A DNA stretch of 64,000 bases from Gramella sp. MAR_2010_147 (GTDB taxonomy: Bacteria; Bacteroidota; Bacteroidia; Flavobacteriales; Flavobacteriaceae): positions 806,001-870,000 of the forward strand of contig NZ_LT629741.1 in assembly GCF_900105135.1 (NCBI RefSeq), read 5' to 3'. The translations under genes were made by a program, and so were the position numbers. Shown here in pieces: positions 1-7,249 of the stretch (positions are counted from its first letter, which is position 1; every line of letters begins with the position of its first letter). The notes beneath the pieces are model-generated. The model did no database searches, had not been told where the DNA came from, and worked only from the letters and a program-made list of their open reading frames with translations.

Positions 1-1
1 G

Positions 2-754
2 AATGACACCAGAAGTACCCTGCAGAAAACTCGTGTAGAGAAAGAGGAGATCGAAGAAAAGTATGCTCGTATTGAAGAAAGAGTTGCTGACTATAATGCC
101 AAGATTAATTCTCTTAGAACTGAGAATGATGGTATGATGGAAATGAATGACCTAACGGTAATGTCTAAGAATACCAAGGAAAAAATGAAGAGTACAATCG
201 CAAAAATAGATCCTGAGAAGGTGAAAGGCGCGAAGACTCTTGAAGACTCTATCAACCTTGCCGTGTCTTACAATCTAAAGCAGAATATTTCTGAAGGTGC
301 AGATGAAGAAGATATAGATATTAGTGTTGATGAAACTGTAGTAATGATTAATGTTTCTGATAAACTTTTATTTGGAAGTGGAAGCTATAGAGTTACTAAA
401 GAAGCTCAACCATTATTAAAAAAGCTAGCTGAAGTGATTAATAGTGAACCGGCTATGGAAGTGATGATTGAAGGTCATACAGATGACAGAACCATGGTGA
501 AAGAGTCTTATATAAAAGACAACTGGGATCTTAGTGTTAGAAGAGCCACATCAATTGTTAGATTGTTACAGGATAAATATGACGTAGAACCATCTAAATT
601 GATCGCAGCTGGTAGAAGTAGCTACCAACCACTGGTTGAGAATTCTTCAAAAGACAATATGGCTAAAAACCGTAGAACAAGAATTGTAATAATTCCAAAT
701 CTTGATAAATTCTTTGCAATGCTTGAAGGTGACGCTTCAGTAGCTAAAAACTAA
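2..754 (+). CDS. OmpA-family peptidoglycan-binding protein (5' end missing)
   Basis: The reading frame is already open at base 2, so the N-terminus lies outside the window; 250 codons are visible. The first 45 or so residues are charged and heptad-like, consistent with a coiled coil. Residues about 120-235 form an OmpA C-terminal domain, with EGHTDD, an NWDLSVRRA helix and NRRTRIVI. Such domains bind peptidoglycan non-covalently and tether the outer membrane. The coiled coil plus OmpA layout is common in Bacteroidota cell-envelope proteins. A hairpin terminator follows 24 bases after the stop. The domain call is firm; the exact role is unknown. Confidence 0.88.
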   Translation, partial: NDTRSTLQKTRVEKEEIEEKYARIEERVADYNAKINSLRTENDGMMEMNDLTVMSKNTKEKMKSTIAKIDPEKVKGAKTLEDSINLAVSYNLKQNISEGADEEDIDISVDETVVMINVSDKLLFGSGSYRVTKEAQPLLKKLAEVINSEPAMEVMIEGHTDDRTMVKESYIKDNWDLSVRRATSIVRLLQDKYDVEPSKLIAAGRSSYQPLVENSSKDNMAKNRRTRIVIIPNLDKFFAMLEGDASVAKN

Positions 755-777
755 GAATACGTTTAAACAGAAAAATT

Positions 778-806
778 AAAGGAAAGCTTTCGCTTTCCTT
801 TTTTTA
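778..806 (+). terminator. Rho-independent terminator after the OmpA gene
   Basis: A perfect 10-bp stem (AAAGGAAAGC / GCTTTCCTTT) with a 4-base loop is followed by a T run. It lies between the OmpA gene and the convergent DoxX gene. Confidence 0.85.
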
Positions 807-811
807 TGCTG

Positions 812-1234
812 TTATTTTTTGTTCTTATTAATATAAAAATCCAATGAATACTTCCCTCCTCCTGTAAAAGCCAGTAAAATAAATCCAAACATATACAGTA
901 TAGGTAATTCCTGCTTCATAAATCCATCTGGGACATGAACTATAAATGCCGCAACGGCCATAGTTATTATTAGAGGAATTGCCGCAAATCTTGTAAGAAA
1001 ACCTAATACAATAAATACAGAGCATACAAATTCTGCAAATACAACAAGCGTATATGATATTTCTTCCCCAAGGCCAATTGGGTCTGCAAATTTTAATTCA
1101 TCTGAACCAAAGAAATCAATAAGTTTAGGATAGCCATGTGTAAGCATTAATGTAGCGATGGCGATTCTAAAAATTAATATACCAAGGTCTACATTCCTTA
1201 AATTCAAGTTTGTTATATGTGTTTTGTTTAGCAT
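812..1234 (-). CDS. DoxX family membrane protein
   Basis: This 140-residue protein has about four hydrophobic segments. The typical DoxX start (LGILIFRIAIATLMLTHGYPKL), an internal FAEFVCSVFIVLGF helix and a C-terminal ILYMFGFILLAFTGGGKYSLD are all present. DoxX proteins are small inner-membrane proteins linked to redox and thiol metabolism; the substrate here is unknown. It is transcribed alone, convergent with the OmpA gene, and its length is normal for the family. Confidence 0.85.
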   Translation of the reverse strand: MLNKTHITNLNLRNVDLGILIFRIAIATLMLTHGYPKLIDFFGSDELKFADPIGLGEEISYTLVVFAEFVCSVFIVLGFLTRFAAIPLIITMAVAAFIVHVPDGFMKQELPILYMFGFILLAFTGGGKYSLDFYINKNKK

Positions 1235-1408
1235 TTTTTGAGATTTATTCTTAGACTATTGGAAATATATACATTTCATTTTTATTAATCTCTAATTCAT
1301 AAGCACCTATAAATGTAAAGAAATATTCTATTAATGGAGAAAAATTGCATTTCATCGATTTTATATGTTTTTTATCGATTTATATTAAATTTTGTTTTAC
1401 ATTTAGAT

Positions 1409-1915
1409 ATGTTAGAAATCCAGAAACATCTTTTTCTTTTTTTTAGTCTTCTGATGTTTTCCTTTTACGGAATTGCACAAAACAGTGCCTCTGCATCTTT
1501 TACTGCTTCAGTGAAAATAGTAGAGCCTATATCTGTACAAACTACTGAAAACATGAATTTTGCAAGTATTGATGCAAGAAACGGCGGATCTGTTATTCTT
1601 AATCCAGACCATACCAGAGAAGCAATAGGTGGTGTGCTACTTGATAATGCTTCAAATGTTTCAGCAGCTGTTTTTGAAGTAAAAGGTCAGAATGGATATT
1701 CTTACAATATTGATTTACCAGAAGGTTCTTTTAGAATGGTAAATGGTGCAAATGAAATTGTAGTAAAGGATTTTGAGATGAGCACTTCCAGCGCCACTTT
1801 AAATTCAGATTCTCAAGTAATTAGTCTAGGTGCTACACTATACATAGAGCCAGGACAGAAGCCCGGAATATATAGTACTCCCTCTCCTATAGAAATTATG
1901 GTAAGCTACAATTAA
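1409..1915 (+). CDS. Secreted DUF4402-type subunit 1
   Basis: I chose the ATG at 1409 because it gives a compact signal peptide ending GIAQ; the frame also opens at an ATG at 1334, which would put 25 extra residues before it. The mature part of about 145 residues is beta-rich and starts with alternating hydrophobic residues (ASFTASVKIVEPISVQ). It carries the HTREAIGG version of the GTRxxxG motif shared by all four paralogues here, and ends in VSYN. By context with the chaperone and usher-like genes downstream it is a probable fimbrial subunit. It is separated from the next paralogue by 212 bases, so it may be transcribed separately. The subunit role is inference. Confidence 0.72.
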   Translation: MLEIQKHLFLFFSLLMFSFYGIAQNSASASFTASVKIVEPISVQTTENMNFASIDARNGGSVILNPDHTREAIGGVLLDNASNVSAAVFEVKGQNGYSYNIDLPEGSFRMVNGANEIVVKDFEMSTSSATLNSDSQVISLGATLYIEPGQKPGIYSTPSPIEIMVSYN

Positions 1916-1954
1916 GCCATACAATTTTTCCAATGTAAGTTTTTTCTTCCTCTA

Positions 1955-1989
1955 ATTCATCAGTCGAGATCTTAAATCCTCTGATGAAT
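1955..1989 (+). promoter_or_regulatory. Inverted repeat between two DUF4402 genes
   Basis: A 9-bp perfect inverted repeat (ATTCATCAG / CTGATGAAT) with a 17-base spacer lies in the 212-base gap ahead of the probable major subunit. There is no T run, so it is not a standard terminator; it could be an operator or a leader hairpin. I found no convincing TAnnTTTG promoter in this gap. Confidence 0.35.
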
Positions 1990-2127
1990 CCATGATTTGC
2001 ACAATCCTTAAACGATCATTATACACACTTCAACGAGTTTAATCCACTGTTCAACGAAAATTTTTGGTATGTCCTACTTTATACTCCCATATTTACCCCG
2101 CTAACAATCTATTAAACCTACCTAATT

Positions 2128-2613
2128 ATGAAAAAAATTACCCTACTCGCTTTATTAGCTGTAACTGGAATTTCGTTTGCTCAAACAGATGGAACTGCAG
2201 ATGTGAATGCTGAAATTGTAAGTCCAATTGAAATAAATGATGGGACTGCATTAAACTTTGGATCTATTAATGGTACTGCTACCGGAGGAGATGTTACAGT
2301 AAAAACAGATGGAAACCGGGTTTTCGGAAATACCGATATGGAAATTACTTCTACTACTACCGTTACCGCTGCACAATTCTCTATAACCGCTGGTAATGGT
2401 GTAAGCTATGATATTTCTATACCTTCTACCGTTCTTACTGGTGCAGGTACTGATATGAACCTGGTTTTTGCTCATGATAGAACAGGGCCTGCCGAAAGAA
2501 TTGGTTCTGGAGCTGCTCAGGAACTTAATGTTGGAGGTACTTTAACTGTGAATGATGCCCAGGCTGCTGGTGCTTATGAAGGAACAGTGACCGTAACTGT
2601 AAATTACAATTAA
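2128..2613 (+). CDS. Secreted DUF4402-type subunit 2, probable major subunit
   Basis: This 161-residue protein has a textbook signal peptide (MKKITLLALLAVTGISFAQ). The mature protein is rich in Gly, Thr and Val, has no Cys, starts TADVNAEIVSPIEI, carries the DGNRVFG form of the family motif, and ends TVTVNYN. It is the smallest and most regular of the four paralogues. It has a long leader and is followed at once by a terminator-like hairpin, an arrangement often used to give a pilin more transcript than its assembly genes. I therefore infer that it is the main structural subunit. The family match rests on recognition, and polymer formation is not shown by sequence. Confidence 0.75.
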   Translation: MKKITLLALLAVTGISFAQTDGTADVNAEIVSPIEINDGTALNFGSINGTATGGDVTVKTDGNRVFGNTDMEITSTTTVTAAQFSITAGNGVSYDISIPSTVLTGAGTDMNLVFAHDRTGPAERIGSGAAQELNVGGTLTVNDAQAAGAYEGTVTVTVNYN

Positions 2614-2633
2614 GTTAGAATATTAAATTTATT

Positions 2634-2665
2634 AAATCGCTGTCTGGAAATGGCGGCGATTTTTT
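2634..2665 (+). terminator. Terminator or attenuator inside the fimbria-like locus
   Basis: AAATCGCTG pairs with CGGCGATTT (9 bp, one G-T wobble) and runs into a T tract. It stands 20 bases after the stop of subunit 2 and 34 bases before the start of subunit 3, inside an otherwise tightly packed gene series. Partial read-through would favour subunit 2. Confidence 0.7.
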
Positions 2666-2699
2666 CAATTAAATTATTTTTAATTTAAATTGTAACCAA

Positions 2700-3194
2700 A
2701 TGCGCAGTTTCTTATATATCTTTTTGTTCTTTTTGAACGCGTTCGCTTTTGGTCAACAATCATCTACTGCAGAAGTTAACAGTACGGCAGTAATCGTTGA
2801 ACCTATAGAGATTTCTAAGAGCTTAGATCTTCATTTTGGAAATGTTATAAGCGGATATAATCCTGGAAGGCTTGTTTTATCACCTGAAGGTACTCGAACA
2901 GCTTTTGGTCTTCAATTGTCAACAGGTAGTCCTGGTCAGGTAAGTGCTGCCGAAGCTATTGTAAAGCACGGAAACTACGATTATTCAATCACACTGCCGG
3001 AGACCTTCAAACTTTTTAACGAAGATAACCCTAATCAATTTCTTTTGATCGATGATTTCACAGTGCAACCTGAAGTCACCGGCGAAGAAATAGATATATT
3101 GAAGATTGGAGCAACTCTTAATCTGGAAGCTAATCAGGCTTCTGGGTTTTACACAAATGCTACCGGTTTCAACGTCACAGTAACCTATAATTAG
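2700..3194 (+). CDS. Secreted DUF4402-type subunit 3
   Basis: This 164-residue protein has a signal peptide ending FAFGQ. The mature part begins SSTAEVNSTAVIVEPIEI, which parallels the other paralogues, carries EGTRTAFG, and ends VTVTYN. It follows the attenuator hairpin and leads directly into the chaperone gene with a 16-base gap, so it is probably co-transcribed with the assembly genes at a lower level than subunit 2. A minor or adaptor subunit is the likely role by position. The family membership is fairly clear and the role is inferred. Confidence 0.72.
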   Translation: MRSFLYIFLFFLNAFAFGQQSSTAEVNSTAVIVEPIEISKSLDLHFGNVISGYNPGRLVLSPEGTRTAFGLQLSTGSPGQVSAAEAIVKHGNYDYSITLPETFKLFNEDNPNQFLLIDDFTVQPEVTGEEIDILKIGATLNLEANQASGFYTNATGFNVTVTYN

Positions 3195-3210
3195 ATTACA
3201 TTAAATTTCA

Positions 3211-4038
3211 ATGCTCCTAATGATCTCAAAATCTAACTTTCTACCTACTCTACTTCTTATTATTTGTTTTCAGGGAATTTCATTTGCACAGGGAGACCTT
3301 ATGATCATGCCTAAGCGGATAGTTTTTGATGGATCTCAAAGATCACAGGAAGTGAATCTGGTTAATACCGGCAGTGACTCTGCAACGTATGCTATTTCAT
3401 TTATCCAGTATAAAATGAAGGAAGATGGAGGTTTTGAGCAAATTAATGAGCCGGAAGAGGGACAAAGATTCGCCAATGATTTTCTTAGATATTACCCAAG
3501 ACGAGTTTCTCTGGGCCCCAATGAAGCTCAAACCTTAAAAGTTCAGGTTACAAGAACCGGAAATCTTGAAAATGGAGAATATAGATCTCATTTATATTTC
3601 AGGGCGGTTGAAAAGCAAACAGCTTTGGGCAGCGAAGAAACCAGTGAGGCAGAAAACAACATTTCCATCAATATAAAAACGGTTTTTGGTATTAGCATTC
3701 CTGTGATTATACGAAATGGAAAATCTTCTACCGTAATTGAATTGAATAATATCGATCTAGACACAGACAATGACGTTATATTGTCTATGGATATTCATAG
3801 AAAAGGAAACATGTCAGTTTACGGGAATTTATCCGTGAAACATATTGTAGACGGAAACGATCCCATTAACATAGGTATAGTTAAGGGAATCGCTATTTAT
3901 ACTCCGAATAAAAAACGTGAATTTTCATTTATACTACAGAATACTGAGAATGTAGACCTCACTAAAGGAGTATTGGAAATAACCTATGAATCTGAAAAGG
4001 GAGAAGTCTTTGCCAGAACTATTCACGAACTGGATTAA
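3211..4038 (+). CDS. PapD-like periplasmic fimbrial chaperone
   Basis: This 275-residue protein has a signal peptide ending GISFAQ (the start may be the ATG at 3211 or at 3220). The N-terminal Ig-like domain shows the chaperone pattern: DLMIMPKRIVFDGSQRSQEVNLVNTG, then YYPRRVSLGPNEAQTLKVQV and GEYRSHLYFRAV. The first resembles the G1/A1 edge of PapD-type proteins. The C-terminal half is also beta-rich and ends FARTIHEL. Such chaperones complete the fold of unassembled subunits and deliver them to an outer-membrane usher, which is encoded three genes downstream. The next gene starts 4 bases after this stop. The fold assignment is fairly sure; the partners are inferred from context. Confidence 0.78.
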   Translation: MLLMISKSNFLPTLLLIICFQGISFAQGDLMIMPKRIVFDGSQRSQEVNLVNTGSDSATYAISFIQYKMKEDGGFEQINEPEEGQRFANDFLRYYPRRVSLGPNEAQTLKVQVTRTGNLENGEYRSHLYFRAVEKQTALGSEETSEAENNISINIKTVFGISIPVIIRNGKSSTVIELNNIDLDTDNDVILSMDIHRKGNMSVYGNLSVKHIVDGNDPINIGIVKGIAIYTPNKKREFSFILQNTENVDLTKGVLEITYESEKGEVFARTIHELD

Positions 4039-4041
4039 ACT

Positions 4042-6723
4042 ATGCTAATCAAACATCATAGGAAAATATTACTTTTAATTTTAATTATCCTGTTTTCAGT
4101 ATCAATAACCAATGCCCAGGAAGATTTTACTTTAACTGGAAATTATACTATTTCAGAAAATGAATCTGAAGAGTACGAAAACCTTAACCTTACAACGAAC
4201 TCAAGTCACCTAATAGTAAATGGAACACTTATAGTTCATGGCAACCTTGACATGAGTGGTAATAAATCACAGTTTACCATGGGAAGTTCTGCTGTGGTCA
4301 TAGTTTATGGGAATTTTATAGGTTCAAATAAGGTGGACATTTCTATTTCTTCATATTTGATTGTCCAGGGAAACTTTACAAGAAGAACAGGTTCAAATCA
4401 ATCCAATATTGATATAGATAATGGGAATGTCTATATTTTTGGTGAAGTTGATGGATGGCAGGATGAGTTTACGAGTTGTGATGATTATAATGGCAATACG
4501 TCAGGAGTATCCAATGAGGAATGTGAATATGGAACAGAAAGTGATTATGAGGATAATATTGAAGATTTTCCATCAGAAATCGCAGACAAACTTAACTGTT
4601 TCAACTTAACTAATCCAGAAGATCAAACCTCTTGCGAGGGTAATAATGTTGTATTCAATATTCAAACATCTACAAGTCGCAACGTTTCCTATCAATGGCA
4701 AGTTAAGGCATCAGGGAGTGATGCTTATACCGATATTGTGGGCGCGAACACTATAAATTTATCTTTAAATAATATTACCAATGACATGGGCGGAAACCTC
4801 TATCGCGTAAAAATCAGAGCTGAGGAAACAGGATCAGGATGTAAGGTTTCTATATCCAAACCTGCAGCCTTAATTATAGATACAGTATTTGATTGGACGG
4901 GGGCTTTGGGATCAGATTGGAACAACCCAGGAAATTGGTTGTGTAATACTATTCCAAACATTAACTCTAACACCACAATTTCGTCTGGACTTACCAATTA
5001 TCCTATAATTAGTTCTGGAGGTTCTGCCACAGTGAATAATCTTACTATTGAATCTGGTGCAACTTTGGAGATTTCTGATAACAACCTTGAAATTTACGGC
5101 TCTATTTCAAATAACGGTGAAATTATTGCTAATGCAGGGACTTTGGTTATGAAAGGTTCTTCTTCAGCACAAAGTCTACCTTCAGGTCTCTTCAGAAATA
5201 ATAGAATTTTGAATCTTGAGATTGACAATCTTAATTCAGTGATATCAAATACAACTATAGAGCTTTCTGGTTGGTTAAAATTGACTAATGGTAACCTTTT
5301 TACTAATGATGATTTTACGCTAATTTCCAATGCTGCCAAAACTGCTTTGATTGATGGTTCTGGTAACGGCGAGATTATTGGCAATGTGAGCATGCAGCGA
5401 TATATTGACCCGGCATTTGGGTATAAATATTTTGGTTCTCCATTCAGCAACACCACTGTAGGTGATTTCTCTTCCTATGTAGATCTAAACTCAGAGTTTC
5501 CTTCAGTCTTCAAGTATATGGAAGACAGAGAAGATGCAGATGGAAATGATCTCTCTGGCTGGGAAGCCTATACAAATTCTGTTTCTGGGTTTAATATTCT
5601 GGAAGGATATGCATTGAATTTTGGTACTGCAGGAGGTGAATTAATTTTAGATATTAATGGAACGGTAAATAATGGTGATGTTACCCGGAATTTGAACACT
5701 TCTAATGGAGACTACACAAAAGGCTTTCATCTTGTATCCAATCCCTACCCCTCTCCTATTGACTGGAATATGATACCTAGTTTATCAACCAATATAGATA
5801 ATGCTGCTTACTTTTTTAGGGCAGATGCAACAGATGAATATGGTGGAGCCTATACTTCGTATGTTGCAGATATAAGCAGCTCTGGAACTGGAGGCAGTAT
5901 AGTCCCATCTATGCAAGGTTTTTTTATACACGCAAGCGATGGCACTTCGAGCTCAGTTCTTAGGATGAATAATGGTGTAAGAGTCAATGATTTTTCCCAG
6001 GAATTTTATAAAAATCAGGTTACAGTAAATGAACCTGGCTTGATTAGAATTTCAGCCGGCTTTGGGAATAAAAACTATTCAGATCCTTTGGTTATTTATT
6101 TTAATAACAATTTATCATTAGATTTTGATCGGGAGAATGACGCTTTAAAACTATATAACTCTAATAAAGATCTCCCAAATTTCTATTCGATTACTAATGA
6201 TGGGAAAGAGACATCTATTAATGGAATGCCTGCTATTGATTCACAGAATAAACTTAGAATACCGCTAGGGATCAAGACAGAAAAACAGGGAAGACTAAAC
6301 ATTAAATTAGAAGATCTGGAGAATATAGAGGAAGATATTCAGGTATTTCTGATAGATCAGGAAAGAAGGGTTTCAGTTAATTTAAAAGAAGAAAATTATA
6401 GTCTGAATCTCGAAAAGGGAACGTATAAGAATAGGTTCTTTCTTTCATTTTCACCAGATAGATTTCCCGATCCTTCCATACTGTTCAATGACCCATTCAG
6501 TCTTATGGATACTTCAGAAAAGATAGGAGTTCGCATGCATCTGAATGAACGGGAATCCGGTCATTTAAGAATTAGCAATATTAACGGTCAATTACTAAAA
6601 TTAATTCAGGTAACTGGCGGTGAAGATATCAACTTTAGTAATATACAAAGTACAGGAATTTACCTGGTGACTTTTATTTCGAACCTTCGCCAGTTTTCTA
6701 AAAAAGTAATCGTAAGAAAATGA
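4042..6723 (+). CDS. Large secreted protein with T9SS C-terminal sorting domain, candidate adhesin
   Basis: This 893-residue protein has a signal peptide ending ITNAQ. Residues about 25-170 are a repetitive beta-helix-like stretch (repeated VNGTLIVHGNLDM-type strands). An Ig-like segment around 190-280 contains CEGNNVVF and YQWQVK. Next comes a WTGALGSDWNNPGNW motif common in Bacteroidota surface proteins, and then further beta-rich sequence. The last 80 residues match a type A T9SS sorting domain (GHLRISNINGQLLKLI, then STGIYLVTF and KKVIVRK). It sits between the chaperone and the fourth DUF4402 gene, overlapping the latter by ATGA. A surface or tip adhesin is the obvious guess. The T9SS tag suggests export separate from the usher. 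Confidence 0.75.
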   Translation: MLIKHHRKILLLILIILFSVSITNAQEDFTLTGNYTISENESEEYENLNLTTNSSHLIVNGTLIVHGNLDMSGNKSQFTMGSSAVVIVYGNFIGSNKVDISISSYLIVQGNFTRRTGSNQSNIDIDNGNVYIFGEVDGWQDEFTSCDDYNGNTSGVSNEECEYGTESDYEDNIEDFPSEIADKLNCFNLTNPEDQTSCEGNNVVFNIQTSTSRNVSYQWQVKASGSDAYTDIVGANTINLSLNNITNDMGGNLYRVKIRAEETGSGCKVSISKPAALIIDTVFDWTGALGSDWNNPGNWLCNTIPNINSNTTISSGLTNYPIISSGGSATVNNLTIESGATLEISDNNLEIYGSISNNGEIIANAGTLVMKGSSSAQSLPSGLFRNNRILNLEIDNLNSVISNTTIELSGWLKLTNGNLFTNDDFTLISNAAKTALIDGSGNGEIIGNVSMQRYIDPAFGYKYFGSPFSNTTVGDFSSYVDLNSEFPSVFKYMEDREDADGNDLSGWEAYTNSVSGFNILEGYALNFGTAGGELILDINGTVNNGDVTRNLNTSNGDYTKGFHLVSNPYPSPIDWNMIPSLSTNIDNAAYFFRADATDEYGGAYTSYVADISSSGTGGSIVPSMQGFFIHASDGTSSSVLRMNNGVRVNDFSQEFYKNQVTVNEPGLIRISAGFGNKNYSDPLVIYFNNNLSLDFDRENDALKLYNSNKDLPNFYSITNDGKETSINGMPAIDSQNKLRIPLGIKTEKQGRLNIKLEDLENIEEDIQVFLIDQERRVSVNLKEENYSLNLEKGTYKNRFFLSFSPDRFPDPSILFNDPFSLMDTSEKIGVRMHLNERESGHLRISNINGQLLKLIQVTGGEDINFSNIQSTGIYLVTFISNLRQFSKKVIVRK

Positions 6724-7232
6724 TAAAAATGAAACATTCAGGAAAAATTTTTATTCTGGTTCTTACTCTGGCATTTATGACAGTAAATAAAGCGGAAGCT
6801 CAGGAGAACCCTCCAGTTCCTATAGAAGTAGAAGTTAGTACCGTACAGTTTCTAAATTTTGGTGCTTTTGCGGTAGGAAATTCTATTGGGACGGTAAGTG
6901 TAGATTCTAATGGGACCAGGACCTGGACTGGAGATGCTACCTTACTTAATACAGGCGCTACGGTTTCTCCTGCTTTATTCGATGTTTATGCGAATCCCGG
7001 AACTCTCATCAATATTAGCCATGCTCCAAGCTTCACATTATCTGGCACAAGTGGTCAAACCATCGAATTGAAAATTGACAGTTATAGTACTGGAAAAACT
7101 TTTATTACTAATACAAACTCCCAGACACCTACACCGGTTTATGTAGGTGGCACATTAAATCTAGGGGCGATTTCGGCCAATGGTCCCGGAGCATATAGCG
7201 GGTCCTTTACAATCACTTTTATTCAGGAATAA
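6720..7232 (+). CDS. Secreted DUF4402-like subunit 4, divergent
   Basis: This 170-residue protein starts inside the stop of the preceding gene (ATGA overlap), so the two are translationally coupled; an ATG at 6729 is an alternative. The signal peptide ends KAEAQ. The mature part has VSTVQFLNFGAFAVG, the NGTRTWTG form of the family motif and a late GGTLNLGAISANGPGAYSGSFTITF. Unlike its three paralogues it ends in IQE and not in YN, and its N-terminal segment is different. Those differences, and its place next to the usher gene, suggest a specialised subunit such as a tip, base or stop subunit, but this is inference. Confidence 0.68.
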   Translation: MIKMKHSGKIFILVLTLAFMTVNKAEAQENPPVPIEVEVSTVQFLNFGAFAVGNSIGTVSVDSNGTRTWTGDATLLNTGATVSPALFDVYANPGTLINISHAPSFTLSGTSGQTIELKIDSYSTGKTFITNTNSQTPTPVYVGGTLNLGAISANGPGAYSGSFTITFIQE

Positions 7233-7249
7233 AATAGATTTAAGTTTCA

